Of a stretch of 64,000 bases of DNA, positions 9,771 through 21,780 are shown piece after piece. This stretch comes from Zygnema cylindricum (lineage: Eukaryota > Streptophyta > Zygnematophyceae > Zygnematales > Zygnemataceae): NCBI GenBank assembly GCA_037447655.1, contig JBBHKE010001526.1:124001-188000 (forward strand), written 5' to 3'. The position numbers and the translations under genes are program-made. How positions within the stretch are numbered: position 1 is the first letter of the stretch; every line of letters begins with the position of its first letter. Below the pieces are notes generated by a model that was not told the origin of the DNA, ran no database searches, and worked only from the letters and a program-made list of their open reading frames with translations.

Positions 9771-12760
9771 GGGAGAGTAGCCTTGGTTAAAACTAGAGGC
9801 CCAAACGTATTTTACCGGATGGACTTGGCTAATGAAATCGACTTTGCATACTCCAGTGTCCTTCCGGAAAATGTTTTGTGGCATAAAAGGCTAGGTCATG
9901 TTCATCATGAAAGGCTTTATAAAATGGTAAAGAAGAATATGATAGATGGTGTTAAACTAGGACAAACAAATTCCCAAGTATTTGATGGGTGTGCTTTGGG
10001 AAAGCTTCATAAGCTGCCTTTGCCTCAAACAACGGACAATCGGGCAACGGATTTACTACAAATTATTCATCCAGATGTGTGGGGACCATCAAAAGTTCCT
10101 TCACTCAGTGGCAGCACGTTCTTGGTCACGTTTACGGATGATTTGTCGAGATATAGCAAGATTTACTTCATGAAAGAAAAGAGTGAAGTGCTCACTCACT
10201 TCAAACACTTTCGGGCGTGGGCGGAAAAACTTCATGGGAAACGGATCCTTTCCCTTCAGTTTGACAACGGAGTGGAATATGTTTCTCTTGCATTCTCAGA
10301 CTATTTGAAAGAAAACGGCATTTCTCGTTAATTTACAGTTCTTTATAATCCTGAACAGAACAAAGTATCCGAAAGACTGAATCGAACTCTAACGAAAAGT
10401 GCAAAATTTATGTTACTAGACAAAGGAATAACTTTCAAATTTTGGGGTGAGGCTTTCTTGTGTGCATCGTATATTAGGAATAGAAAAGAAACTAGAGTAG
10501 TGAAAGGGAAAACACCATATGAGGTGTGGACCGGAAGAAAACAAAATGTTACTCATTTCCGAGTTTTTCGGAGTAAATGTTTTATATTGGATAATCTCCC
10601 AATTTCTAAGCTTAGTCCGAAATCAGTTCTCGGAATTTTTATGAGATATGATGATGAATCGGTAGGCTATAGATTATTAAATACGGACAGGAATACTCTT
10701 CAAACTGTTAGAAATACTCAAGTTAAGGAGGAGAGTCGATTGATAGATTTTTTTGGTATGACTGATTTTGAAAAAGATTGCAATATAAAATAATATGTTA
10801 TTTTTGAAAGTGTTCCTCTCACTTCTTCTAGTCCCACTTTGGACCCTCCGACTGGTCCACGTATGGAGAATCCTCCTCCTCCTCCTCCTCCTCCTCCACC
10901 TCCTCTTGGGCGGCAACCTACGGATCCAACAGTTCCAACCTCAGATTTTCCGTGGGGAAGAAGGCAAAGCAGCAGGCTGCGAAACTGCGAAGCTCCTCTC
11001 TTTCTGACAGCACGTTAGACCAAGTGACAAATGTGATGTTGCGAAGTTGCGAAGCTAGGAGGCTGCTGCGAAGCTGCGAAATTGCGAAGCTACAAGGTTG
11101 CTGCGAAGCTACGATGCTGCGAAGTTGCGATGCTGCGAAGCTACAAAGCTGCGAGGCTGCTCTATTGTCTACCTGCAAGAGGGAACCAGTCACAATAGAG
11201 GAAGCTTTTTCAGCTCCGGAAAATGATCAATGGATCTCTGCAGTTAATGATGAAATGCAATCGATAATGGAGGCTCAAACCTGGGAGCTTGTGGAACTTC
11301 CGCCGGATCGAAAGGCCATCGGTTGTAAGTGGGTCTTTAAAGTCAAGTTGAACCCAGATAACTCTATTGAAAAATATAAAGCTAGACTAGTTGCGAAAGG
11401 TTATAATCAGAAGGAGGGAATTGACTATGAAGAGACTTTCTCTCTGGTTGTCCGGTTTCCAACCGTTAGAATTTTGTTGTCTTTAGCGGCCATTGAAAAT
11501 ATGGAATTACATCAAATGGATGTTAAGACAGCTTTCTAGCATAGAGATCTAGAGGAAGTAATTTATATTAAGCAACCGGAAATGTTTGAAGAGACGGGAA
11601 AAGAAAATCTGGTCTGTAAACTGTTGAAATCCTTGTACGGTCTGAAGCTGGCTCCACGTCAGTGGAATCTGAAACTAGATGAGTTCCTAACCGGTCTTGG
11701 ACTCGTTAGGATTAGTTCAGATCACTCTGTTTATGTTATGGAAGGGGATGATAAGATCATTTACATTGCAGTATATGTAGATGATTTGCTGCTGTTAAGC
11801 AAGTCATTAAATGAGATTAACAAATTCAAGGCAACTTTGAATTCAAGATTTGAGATGAAGGATTTAGGTGAGGCAAAGTATATTCTTATAATTCAAGTAA
11901 AAAGGGACATAGATCGGAGAACAATTCATCTAACACAGCAGGAAGCGATAAGAAATGTGCTTGAAAAGTTTGGCATGGCAGAGGCAAAGGAAAGTGCCAC
12001 TCCCATGGAATTTAAGAAAAAGATGGAAGGCATGGAGACGAATGAATGAGTCATCCTTGATGACATCTTTGATTCACGGGAGGCAGATTTTATAGCTACC
12101 ATTCTATACAGACAAATTGGTTGGAGCCTCGTCTAATTCATGAACTGCACGAGGCCGGATATAGCGGTAGCATTTGGTGTTTTGAGTTGGAGTTTATAGA
12201 ATTTGAGGAAATAAGATTGGGAGGTAGAAAAGAGGGTTCTTCGATACCGTGCAAGAACACGGAATCTTCGCCATGCTCTCAGTGGAGATGAAGTCAAAAT
12301 TCAGACGTGGAGCGATGCTAGCTACGGAGACATGCCAAGCCGCTGTTCCACAACCGGATTCATTTTGAAGATTCGTAGTGGAAAATGCTGCTGGAGCAGC
12401 AAAATTTAAAAGGTAACAGCTCAGTCTACAATAGAGGCTGAATATATGGCAGCAAGCTCAGCTGTCAAGGAGTTACTATGGGTTAAGTCGCTCCTCGAAG
12501 AACTTCATTTTATGCATTCAAGACCTCAAATAGTGTGGTGTGAAAACCAATCAGCTATTGCGATTCCATCCAATCCGAGTCATCACTTCAAAAGCAAGCA
12601 CATTGACATCAAGCTGCATTTTGTAAGAGAAAAGGTGATGAGCAAAATTTTCAAACTCAGTTATCTTCCAGATGAGAAGATGGTAGCAGATATGATGACT
12701 AAGCCTCTACCTACACCTAAGTTGAAGTTTTGTAGGGAGGAATGTGGACTTAGTGGCTGA
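9771..12760 (+). pseudogene. E3 integrase, reverse transcriptase and RNase H, broken
   Basis: Continues E3 coding after S1. The integrase zinc region reads WHKRLGHVHHERL with VFDGC, where one zinc Cys has become Phe. The second catalytic Asp survives in FDNGVEY near 10261-10281, then a stop truncates the open segment at 10331. The catalytic-Glu region reads VSERLNRTL (about 10366-10392). After a GCGAAGCT minisatellite, reverse transcriptase resumes, is cut by a TAG at 11537, and continues at 11582-12049 with YVDDLLLLSK. RNase H is open from 12446 to 12760. Compared with E9 the domain order is complete but at least five lesions disrupt it. Confidence 0.88.
10965..11170 (+). repeat. GCGAAGCTGC-type minisatellite within E3 pol
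   Basis: About 20 irregular copies of a 9-10 bp unit (TGCGAAGCT, TGCGAAGTT, CTGCGAAG) lie in the integrase/RT hinge. E9 has a Pro-rich tract and unique sequence there. The insertion keeps the reading frame open and would encode Ser-Cys-Glu-Ala and Leu-rich repeats. It appears specific to this copy. Confidence 0.8.
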
Positions 12761-12783
12761 GAGAGTCTAAAGGTTTAGGGGAG

Positions 12784-13554
12784 TGTTATTTTGGAAACCT
12801 TGAGTCCTCTCTATATCTTGCTGCTAAATTTCCATGCCACGCTAAGTCTGACATCGCAACTGGAAACCTTGAGTACTACGCATGCTGCTATGCTACGATG
12901 ACTTGATATCGCAGCTACGCTGCTCTAATATCACAGTTGCGCTGACAGGTCATAGCAGTTATAGCAGTCACAGCAGAGTCATAGCAGCTATAGCAGTCTG
13001 CGCAAGAAAAGTGTTATGTGATTTAGTCAGTTTGTGTGAAGATAAATTCACGTGAACATAATTTAGTGAGTATGGAACTTCAAAGGGAGTACATAGATTA
13101 GGTGCACATCAGGCACACGTGTCAGTTCGTGAGAAAGTCAAGATTGATTGTTCTAGAAGGAAAAGTACAGTTTCATTTGAGGACCGAAGCTACATGTGGA
13201 GGTTCATCTTCAGTGACGAACAATATGCGGACGGCAGAGACAGTCCGCCGACATTTTGAAGAGAACTCTTGACTGTGACGTCATTTCAGCAGACGAACTT
13301 TGACCGCGCACTATTTCACTTTAGCGGATGTCTGCTCCTTGATCGTTTTAAATATTTTGTGTACGGTTGACGGCGGGGTTTTGTTTTGATGAAGATTAGT
13401 GTACTGATTAACCATGGTAATTATGGAACACCGTGATTAGATTGAAGGATCACTTGTATATGTAGGACTTAGATTAATTTTAGAAAGAATGATTTTTGTA
13501 TGGAAAACTGCAAAGTAGTTTCTGTGTGTTTTCAAATTGTTAGATCATTCTGAT
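12784..13554 (+). repeat. E3 3' LTR, first part
   Basis: Starts TGTTATTTTGG and matches 6441-7230 of the 5' LTR with scattered substitutions and small indels. E4 interrupts it at 13554; it resumes at 19763. Confidence 0.88.
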
Positions 13555-14443
13555 TGATATTTTGTGGTCTCTATTGACCCACAGAATGAGCAGCCTATGT
13601 AAAGCCTCTAGGATAATATTTTCCCCTTCTACTTTCCCGCTGAATAAGCGCCGCCTAGGCACACAAATATTCTGACCACTCTCACTTGTGTGAGGACAAG
13701 ACTCCCTTGAGTCAAACGCAAAAAAAATCACTGAATTTGCTCACCTGAGCAGTAAGTTATGGCTGGTCAAAGATGACCTTTATAGTTACAAGCTCTCTTA
13801 GAGAGAGAGGTACCTAAATATTACTAAGTCTCGGTCTGCCTACTCACGACTACCTACTACTAAACCCTAGTCTAATAGGAACACTATATAGTACAAGAAG
13901 GTATAATGGACAATGTACTTATTGTACGACCATTGTACGACAAGGTCTACAAGGTGACACTTGTCAAATCGGAAGCCATGGTTCCTCCTCTCATCTTTTC
14001 CGGTATCAAATAATGTGGCGCCACGTGGCACGGCGTGACGATATCTCCGTATGCCGCCAAAAGATCACTTCGCGTGGCGGCTATTATGCCGGTCGTCCGA
14101 TCAAAACATATTTTACACGGTTCAGATTTGCGTACATGCAGGAATTACTCCTTTTGGTTAGTCTGTTGTTAATTAGCTGTTGCGTTGATGTTTATATATT
14201 TATGAAGCCCGTCACGTGTATAGTTTCGTAACGCCTTAATGGTTAAGGCGTTAGGCTATAGATAATCTAGAGGTCGCAAGTTCAAATATAGAATTAGACA
14301 TCATTTTAGCAAAATACCCTTAACTTAAAAAACTGACACTTTCTAAATATTGCGGCAGCCATGGCGCGCGTTTGATCCTCACTCTCTTTCTTTAGAGCAA
14401 AAGTAAATTAGGAAAGTGAACTATTAATTACCTCTTTTCAACA
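13555..14443 (-). repeat. E4 3' LTR
   Basis: Lower-coordinate LTR of the minus-strand element. It contains the hairpin pair TTGCTCACCTGAGCA (about 13738-13752) and GACTCCCTTGAGTC (13700-13713), a GTAC cluster near 13910-13940, and the tRNA-like module at 14228-14292. Its outer end is followed by CTCCCCTTAA, the complement of a purine-rich tract for plus-strand priming. Confidence 0.88.
14228..14292 (+). other. tRNA-like module in the E4 LTR (antisense)
   Basis: Plus-strand sequence with a perfect 11-bp hairpin (TAACGCCTTAA, loop TGG). It then continues like the D-arm, anticodon and T-arm of a Ser/Leu-type tRNA (GGTTAAGGCGTTAGGCTA, later GCAAGTTCAAAT). The same module is at 19553-19617 and, reversed, at 58735-58800. 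It is antisense to the element. Degenerate; not a functional tRNA. Confidence 0.5.
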
Positions 14444-14456
14444 CTCCCCTTAATTC

Positions 14457-17210
14457 TTAGTCACTTTTCAATTTTAATCCACAGTTTTCTCTACAATAAA
14501 TCAACTTAGGGGAAGGCACTGGTTTTGTCATCATGTCTGCAATCATTTCTCTATCAGTTTTATGAACTAGTTTAATAATTTTATTTTCTACCTTCTCTCT
14601 GACAAAGCTTAGTCTAATATCCATATGCTTGGCTTTGAAGTGATGTTTCGGATTAGCTGCAATAGAGATAGCAGCTTGATTATCATAAAAAACATTTTGA
14701 GTTCCAGACTTCAGCAACCCAAGTTCTTCAAGAAGAGATTTAACCCACATTAATTCTTTGGTGGCAGCACAGGAAGCCATGTATTCAGCCTCCATAGTGG
14801 ACTTAGCAACTACTTTTTGTTGCTTGGTACTCCAACAACATGCACCGGATCCAATTTGCAACACATATCCAGTCGTACACCTCCTTAAAGGCACATCTCC
14901 ATAATTGGCATCACTCCAAGTGGTGATGTCAGTGTGCTCCCCTCCCAAATACAACCATAATTCCCATGTCCCCACCAGATACCTCATCACCCTTTTGGCA
15001 GCCTCTTAGTCTCTCTTTCTTGGTTCATTTAGATTTCTACTAATGACACATATAGCTGCAGCTATATCCGAACAAGTATAATTCATAAAATAAATTAAAC
15101 TGCCTACAATCTTGCGATAAGGAAATTTTCCATAAATTTTCTTTGTATCTCATCCATCTCATCATTAATGATAAATATTCCTCTCTCTTCACTTCCCTCA
15201 AACACTTTCTTCAAATCCATAGGAGTAGTACATCCGTTTGCTTTTTCCATCTGAATTTTTTCTACCATATTACCAATTGCTTCTTTTTGAGTGAGTCTTA
15301 TAATTCTATTCCCTCTATCTCTCTCCATCTGAATTCCCAAAATGTACTTTGCTTCCCTAAGATATTTCCATATCAAAACTGCTTCTATGATCCCGTTTTA
15401 GTTTGTTAATTTTATCTAAGGACTTGCTTAAGACCAACAAAGCATCCACATAAATAGCAATAAATATCACTCCATTCTCATCCTCAAATAAATATATAGA
15501 GTGATATGAACTAATTTTGATATACCCCAAACCGGTTAGAAATTCGTCGAGCTTTATATTCCACTGTCGCGGGGCTTGCTTAAGCCAATAGAGTGATTTT
15601 ATCAGTTTGCAAACTTTATTTTCTTCCCCACTTTCAACGAATCCTTCCGGTTGCCTCATGTATATTTCTTCTTCCAACTCTCCGTGCAAGAAGGCCATTT
15701 TAATATCCATCTGGTGGATTTCCATATCCTCCGCAGCGGCTATACTTAAAAGGATTTTAACAGAAGGAAATCTGACTACAGGTGCAAAGGTTTATTTGTA
15801 GTCTATCGCCTCTTTCTGAATATAACCTTTTGCAACTAACTTAGCTTTGTACCTCTCAATGGTATTATCCGGATTTAATTTAAGTTTAAAAACCTACTTA
15901 CATCCAATCGGTTTTCGGTCCGGTGGACAATCTACGAACTCCCATGTATTGGCTTCCATGATAGAGGCCATTTCTTCATTTATAGCTGTGATCCACCGGC
16001 TACTTTCTAGAGTGTTTATGGCCTCTAAATATGTTTGAGGTTCATCTAGGTGAGACATCTTTGTGAGTTGGTTATTTACTTGTCTTTCTTGAAGTTGTTT
16101 ACTACTTCTTCTCCCCCCTTCAAAATTGGACGCCGGTATGGAAGGCATCCTTGGGTTGCGTTTAGGGAGATTTTCAGCTCTCGTATCTTCCAATTCCGGT
16201 GTCTCATCAAGTTCCTCATCGGTTTCCACTTCGTATTATGGCGTTGCCTCGGATGTTGTCCTTTCCTCCTTCTCCTTTGGTAGAACTGCAAATTTTTCTT
16301 TTTCTCCCTCTTCCTTCTCTTCATTTTCAAAATCAAAGTCAGAAAACTAATCCGTTTCAAATCTGATTTTGACTTCCTTATTATATTTGAATAGATTAAT
16401 GGACTTCTCCTCATTCATCACCACTATGTGTTTTACTAAAATTATATCTCTCTTTTTCAAGTCATACACTAGGTATCCTTTTGTGCTCTCATCATATCCT
16501 ACAAGATATCCTGGCTTCCCTCTCCCCACTAACTTCCATTTAGTCTTATCGGAATCCAAACTGTAGACTTGACTTTTGAACCCTCTCAAACTAGACAAAT
16601 CAGGCTTTCTTCCTGTCCACCTCTCATACAGAGTTTCCTCCTTATTTGCTGAAGTTAGGACTCTACTTTTGATGAAATTAACATAGTTCATAGACTTCGC
16701 CCAAAACTGCAACCCTATCCTCTTATCAGTTAACATACTTCTGGACATATCTCCTAAAGTTCTATTCATTCTTTCTGCTACTCCATTTTGTTCCGGATTA
16801 TAGGGAACAGTTTTCTCATGATGAATTCCTTCTTCTTTAAGATATTCTTCAAATTCCCTTGAGGTGTATTCTTTCCCATTATCACTTCTTATCTCTTTTA
16901 TTGAGGTTTCATGTAGTTTTTCACTCCATACTTTATACTCTGTGAAACATCTTAATACCTCTGACTTATGTCTGAGAAAGTATACCTTCGAGTATCTAGA
17001 CCAATCATCTGTGATGGTTAACATCCATCTCTTCCCCCCATGTGAAGCATACCTAGCAGGTCCCCAAACATCAGTGTTGACTAGATCTAATACTTTCTCT
17101 CTCCTAAATGTGGTTGCCTTTGGAAATGGAAGTCTATGAATCTTCCCTTGGATACATCCACTACAATCATCAAAGGTCTCATCATCCTCAAAAGTAATAC
17201 CCTCCACTAT
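14457..17210 (-). pseudogene. E4 integrase, reverse transcriptase, RNase H, broken
   Basis: In the gag frame, an integrase piece (16347-17207) carries TDVWGP, RSDNGKEY and NGVAERMNRTL, so all three DDE residues are intact. A TAG at 16347 and further stops (a Trp codon become TAG near 15894, a TAA near 15795) interrupt the RT N-terminus. The RT core is open at 15357-15725 but reads YVDALL where YVDD is expected, losing a catalytic Asp. Frameshifts near 15365 and 15120 shift the frame. RNase H is open at 14457-14990 with SDANYGD, EAEYMA and YDNQAAI. The protein would copy and integrate element DNA. This copy is dead, though it could be served in trans. Confidence 0.88.
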
Positions 17211-18893
17211 TCATTTTTTCTTCATTTTCTTTAATCTTTCTAGATTCACATGCCCCAACCTTTTATCCCAAAGCATCATCTCACTTGCACACGAGTAGAG
17301 AACACTCTTTTCATTGCAAAGAACAATTCTGAACATTCCTTGACTGCCCTTCTCAGCTATGAAATAAACCTCATTATCAAAGTTTGTTGTGAAGATTCCT
17401 TTCCTAGTTCCTGTTTCAAACTCCTTTTCATCTAGGACAGATGTTGAGACTACGTTCTTGCTAAGCTGTGGAATGTAATGAACATATGAGAGTGTTACAA
17501 TTGAGGCCTTTCCATCAACTAGAACCTTCAAGTCAATAGTTCCAACAAGAGTTGTGGTTTCTACTCTACCATCTAGGTACTCTATCTCAACTGTTGGGAT
17601 ATTTCTCAGTTTAGTGAACCAACGCTTATCTTTGCACATATGCATTGAAGCCCCTGAGTCTTTGATCCACCCATCCTCGGGTGGATCCCTCTTACCTCCG
17701 AAAGCACACTTTTGTCTCTGTGGAATATCGACATGCTTTTCAGTGTTTTTCGGATTAAGAAGAAGCTCCTCAAGCTCCTCTTCTGGTTCAATGTTTCCTT
17801 CCACTTCCTCATCATGAACTTGAGTCAGAAAAGCCTTTTTATTTCCTCCATCCCTTGAGGTTCCTTGACCATCTTTCAGTCGAAGACCTGCAAGTTTGAT
17901 ACAATCTGCCATATAGTGTCCTGGTTTTTTGCAGAAGTGACATAATACTCCTCGAGAAGTTCCTCTCCTTTGTTTATCAAATTTGCCACCTCCTTGTCCT
18001 CTTCCACCAAAGTTTCGATAGGGATCTTTCCCTCTCTCCTCATCAAGCTTCCGCCAATCAGCTCCTGCAGACAATGCTTGAACACTTGGACTCCCTCTCC
18101 TAAGCTCTATGGTGCTTTCTTTCACTAAAATCATTCCCACTGTGTCATCCCAATTCCAATTGCTATCTCCTATGTCTTGCAATCGGTTAATGATATTCTC
18201 ATACTCTTCAAGTAGTTTCATCATTAATGTGTTCACTTTTTGTCTCTCGGACCATGAGTTACCTGCACTCTCTAACTCTCCAAATAATGCTAATAAATCA
18301 TTGCAATAATTATTCATACTTCCTCCTTTATAAGTATAAGTTGCAATCTTATTTTCGGCCAACTGTTGTTGTTGCAATGATCCACTCTTATATTTGTTAA
18401 CTAGTGATATCCAAATCTGAGATGAAGATTTCACATGCATAAGGGGAATGGCAATGCCCTTTGCTACACTTTTAAGAATTAAGAGCTTAGCAACCTTGTC
18501 TTTATAGTTCCACTTTTTATACTCTGATCTTTCGGTCTGAACCCTTGTCGCCGTTATTGGTGGTGCTGCTGCCCGTATCGCCTTCGGCATTGTTGTTACT
18601 TGAGTTGCAACTCCTTCCTTTTCTCCTTCCATGACAATCTCCTCTCTTTCCTCATCTTCATCCTCAGTGATGGTGGCAGCTGTTGTACCAACTGTAGAGG
18701 CGAAGGTGCCAAAAAAACGTGTCCCTCCAAACCCAGGTGGAGGTGGGCATCGAATTTGTCCAGACACTATGCCCCATAGATGCTTCTCAAATAGTTCTCC
18801 CTCCATCATCATTTCCCAATAAAGAAAGTCTGATCCATCAAATATTGGCACCCTAGAGGGTGGGCCCATAACTTGAAATTCTGTGGTCTCCAT
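17211..18893 (-). CDS. E4 Gag-protease ORF (560 codons)
   Basis: The longest group II ORF. It begins at the ATG at 18891-18893, 20 bp inside the LTR, and reads METTEFQVMGPP across the LTR end and PBS. Residues about 30-300 are Gag. A zinc knuckle CHFCKKPGHYMADC sits at 318-331. The aspartic protease active site DSG is at 412-414. The ORF ends within the gag-pre-integrase region (LGHVNLERLKK) at a TGA (17211-17213). The downstream piece continues in the same frame after one codon, so a single nonsense change separates Gag-protease from integrase. The product would assemble into particles and bind element RNA; whether it is expressed is unknown. Confidence 0.8.
   Translation of the reverse strand: METTEFQVMGPPSRVPIFDGSDFLYWEMMMEGELFEKHLWGIVSGQIRCPPPPGFGGTRFFGTFASTVGTTAATITEDEDEEREEIVMEGEKEGVATQVTTMPKAIRAAAPPITATRVQTERSEYKKWNYKDKVAKLLILKSVAKGIAIPLMHVKSSSQIWISLVNKYKSGSLQQQQLAENKIATYTYKGGSMNNYCNDLLALFGELESAGNSWSERQKVNTLMMKLLEEYENIINRLQDIGDSNWNWDDTVGMILVKESTIELRRGSPSVQALSAGADWRKLDEERGKDPYRNFGGRGQGGGKFDKQRRGTSRGVLCHFCKKPGHYMADCIKLAGLRLKDGQGTSRDGGNKKAFLTQVHDEEVEGNIEPEEELEELLLNPKNTEKHVDIPQRQKCAFGGKRDPPEDGWIKDSGASMHMCKDKRWFTKLRNIPTVEIEYLDGRVETTTLVGTIDLKVLVDGKASIVTLSYVHYIPQLSKNVVSTSVLDEKEFETGTRKGIFTTNFDNEVYFIAEKGSQGMFRIVLCNEKSVLYSCASEMMLWDKRLGHVNLERLKKMKKK
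18859..18873 (-). promoter_or_regulatory. E4 primer binding site
   Basis: On the minus strand AGTTATGGGCCCACC abuts the LTR end. It is complementary, except at the first base, to the anticodon arm of initiator tRNA-Met. It is read in frame as part of the gag codons for Val-Met-Gly-Pro-Pro. Confidence 0.75.
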
Positions 18894-19762
18894 TGACCCA
18901 CAGAATGAGCAGCCTATGTAAAGCCTCTAGGATAATATTTGCCCCTTCTACTTTCCCGCTAAATAAGCGCCACCCAGGCACACAAATATTCTGACCACTC
19001 TCACTCCTGTGAGGACAAGACTCTGTTGAGTCAAACGCAAAAAGAATCACTGAATTTGCTCACCTGAGCAGTAAGTTATGGCTGGTCAAAGATGACCTTT
19101 ATAGTTACAAGCTCTCTTAGAGAGAGAGGTACCTAAATTTTACTAAGTCTTGATCTGCCTACTCACGATTACCTACTAGTAAACCCAAGTCCAATAGGAA
19201 CACTATATAGTACAAGAAGGTGTAATGGACGATGTACTTATTGTATGACCATTGTACGACAAGGTCTATAAGGTGACACTTGTCAAATCGGAAGCCATGG
19301 TTCCTCCTCTCATCTTTTCCGCTATTAAATAATGTGGCGCCACGTGGCACGGCGTCACGATATCTCCGTATGCCGCCAAAAGATCACTTCGCGTGGCGGC
19401 TATTATGCCGGCTGTCCGATCAAAACATATTTTACACGGTTCAGATTTGGGTACATGCAGGAATTGCTCTTTTTGGTTAGTCTGCTGTTAATTAGCTGTT
19501 GCGTTGATGTTTATATATTTATGAAGCCCGTCACGTGTATAGTTTCGTAACGCCTTAATGGTTAAGGCGTTAGGCTATAGATAATCTAGAGGTCGCAGGT
19601 TCAAATATAGAATTAGGCATCATTTTAGCAATATACCCTTTACTTCAAAAACTGCCACTTTCTAAATATTGCGGCAGCCATGGCACGCCTTCCATCCTTA
19701 CTCTCTTTCTTTAAATAAAAAGCAAAATAGGGAAGTGAACTATTAATTACCTCTTTTCAATA
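18874..19762 (-). repeat. E4 5' LTR
   Basis: 889 bp, the same length as the 3' copy. In element orientation it carries the GTAC-rich upstream region (about 19205-19260), the leader hairpins and the Gag ATG at 18891-18893. Its outer end reads CAATA where CAACA is expected. Confidence 0.88.
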
Positions 19763-19992
19763 GTGATCTTTTGGCCGAACCTTGTGAAATTTTGCATGTT
19801 GTTTCCTTGGTGTATATTTCATTTTGTGGCAAATTTGTAGACCTAGTGTGTGTCTGGTTTGCTTAGGGCTTCATTGTGAAGCTGGTCTTTTGTGGGATTT
19901 CGTGAGAGTTTCCTCTTTGCATATTTGATTGTCATGACAACTGCCGGTGCCTCTTCATCTTCATCAGGGGCACCAGTTGCTTCAAATCAACA
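19763..19992 (+). repeat. E3 3' LTR, second part
   Basis: Resumes the E3 LTR after E4 (matches 7264-7490). It contains the second copy of the Gag start region (ATG at 19935) and ends CAAATCAACA, which confirms the LTR boundary that has decayed in the 5' copy. Confidence 0.88.
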
Positions 19993-20365
19993 CTCTGGTA
20001 CCATTACTTTTCTGTACTTTACAGTGTTATAATTGGTGCCGTACCCTAGTAGTAGAGGGTTTAGAGAGGTATTTAGGACTGAAACCAATCTTACGTAGCC
20101 GCCTTTCTCCTCGAGTGCATTTGTACAAAAGGTCATCTTTGACCATCTATAATTTATTGCTCATGAGAGCAAATCACTTGACTTAAAAAAAAATCTTTTT
20201 GCTATTGAATCAGGGGAGTCTTGTCTTCACAGGGGTGAGGCTCGTTAGAGTCATTACCTGCCATGGTGGTAGTTATTCTTAGTGAAACAAATGGGGGTGA
20301 GGGTTATCCTAGAGGCTTAGTATAAGATGCATATTTTCCGAGCGTATGGAGGCCTCAGAGTTTCA
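19993..20365 (+). repeat. E2 5' LTR, second part
   Basis: Continues the E2 LTR after E3: the remaining GTAC motifs, ATAATTGG (CCAAT-type) near 20030, a leader with hairpin TTGCTCATGAGAGCAA (about 20158), and the Gag ATG at 20346. Ends TTTCA at 20365. Confidence 0.85.
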
Positions 20366-21700
20366 GTTTACGGGCCCACCCTCTAGGGTGCCCATATTTA
20401 ACGGAATTTGCTTCATATACTAGGAGAGTATGATGACAAGAGATCAATGTGAGAAAAGGTTTTGGGGAATAGTGAGTGGACGAGTGAGGTGTCCATCTAG
20501 TCTAGGCATCCCTCGAAGGTTTAGAGGTAGTAGATTAACAAGAGATGTTGATCCAACTTCATCAAACGAGACAAAAAAAGGGGAGGTGGTAGATAAAGGA
20601 AAGCAAAAACAGATATCCACACCAATAGCAACCGGTTCGGTATTTTTGCCACTGGTTTCGAGAATCGAGGAGAATGATATTGATACATGGGAGTATAATA
20701 ATATGGCAGCAAAGCATTTCATTCTTCGACATCTCACTCAAGGAATTGCATCGCCTCATTTGCTAGTAGAAAGAGCATCGGACCTATGGGTGCCACTAAT
20801 AGATATGTACGAAAGTGGTACTATTGAACAACAACAGTTGGTAGATTAGAAAACAGTGCATATGTCTACGAAAGGGGGAAGATGCTAAATTTTTGCAATG
20901 TGCTGGCAAAACTCTTTATAGAGTAAGAGAGAGCTGGAAAATTAAAAACTATAAAGGAAATGGTTAATTGCTTACTCATGAAGCTACTCGATGAGTATGA
21001 GAACATACTCTATTGTCTAGAAGACCTACCGGACTCTAGGTGGACCTGGAATTCTTTGGTAGGGATGATTCTTGTACTCGAGAATACCATAAAGATCCGA
21101 AGGGGAGAAAAGAGTGGCCAAGCCCTAGCTTTCGGGAACGATTGGAGGAACAAGGACTTAAAGAATCCCTTCGGAAGCTATGGAGGAGGGGTACAAAAAA
21201 CTTTGACCGATAAGTCCAAACGTAGGGTTCCCAAGGGGCTTTGTCACTTTTGTAAGAAACCAAGGCACTACATGCGGAGTGTTCTGCTAACGGCTTCACT
21301 CGGGGAGCAAATCAAGGACCTCGAAAGGGTTAACGCACTTGTGACCAGAAAGATGAGGAGGAGTCCGGAACAATGAGCCTTGTTAGATGGAAAGAGACAA
21401 TTCCAGCCGTATCCTTCTGAAAACAAATGCCTTGGAGGATCACGTGAAAGCAGCCAGTGTGGTTGGTGCCTATGTATGTGTAGGATAACACATATTCTAA
21501 AAATAAAAAGATTCAGAGATAGAAATATAGAGGGGGGGCAATCACTACTTTGGTAAGATTTTAGATCTAAATATTAGTGATAAAACATTTATAGTTAAAT
21601 TCTACGTTATGATGTTTATTCACGGAGTCAGAAAACCTTATCTTAACATACGTGCAGATGATGGGGTTTAAAACTTGCCTTAAAGGATTCTTTACCCAGA
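20346..21700 (+). pseudogene. E2 gag remnant
   Basis: The ATG at 20346 inside the LTR would start MEASEFQF and read across the PBS (GTTTACGGGCCCACC at 20366-20380). Open pieces at 20430-20849 and 20960-21376 carry the typical Gag core (RFWGIVSGRVRCPS, ILRHLTQGIASPHL, LLDEYENILYCLEDL). The zinc knuckle begins CHFCKKPRHYM but lacks the final Cys. The protease motif is not recognisable: the region from about 21440 to 21780 is diverged or replaced. Stops near 20847 and several frameshifts make it non-functional. Confidence 0.8.
20366..20380 (+). promoter_or_regulatory. E2 primer binding site (decayed)
   Basis: GTTTACGGGCCCACC, directly after the LTR; three differences from the consensus GGTTATGGGCCCACC. 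Confidence 0.6.
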
Positions 21701-21780
21701 GCCGGGGTTTGTTTTATTGCTGCGTTAGCAACCATTAGGCTAATTTTAAGTAATGAAAGGAAACTCATTAGGTTGGTGTT

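Larger units (their letters stand above)
13555..19762 (-). mobile_element. E4: copia element nested in the E3 3' LTR
   Basis: 6208 bp with two 889-bp LTRs (13555-14443 and 18874-19762). In element orientation they start TGTTGAAAAGAGG and end TTTCA (5' LTR) or TATCA (3' LTR). They differ at only a few percent of positions by eye. Flanks CTGAT (13550-13554) and GTGAT (19763-19767) are the target duplication with one change. Next to E9 it is the best preserved element here. Confidence 0.9.
6441..19992 (+). mobile_element. E3: group I copia element nested in the E2 LTR
   Basis: The 5' LTR is 6441-7490 (1050 bp) and the internal region 7491-12783. The 3' LTR starts at 12784 and is itself split by E4, resuming at 19763 and ending CAACA at 19992. 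Target duplication CTCCG/CTCTG. It is related to E9 (same LTR start TGTTGTTTTGG and the same Gag start region) but heavily decayed. Confidence 0.88.

Noticed and set aside
14228-14292. Genuine tRNA gene
   Set aside because: No acceptor stem pairing or standard anticodon arm; it recurs inside LTRs as a decayed module.
16864-17139. Plus-strand ORFs opposite E4 pol, and similar ones opposite E5, E7, E8, E10 and E12
   Set aside because: They lie antisense to recognisable copia domains and show no domain of their own.
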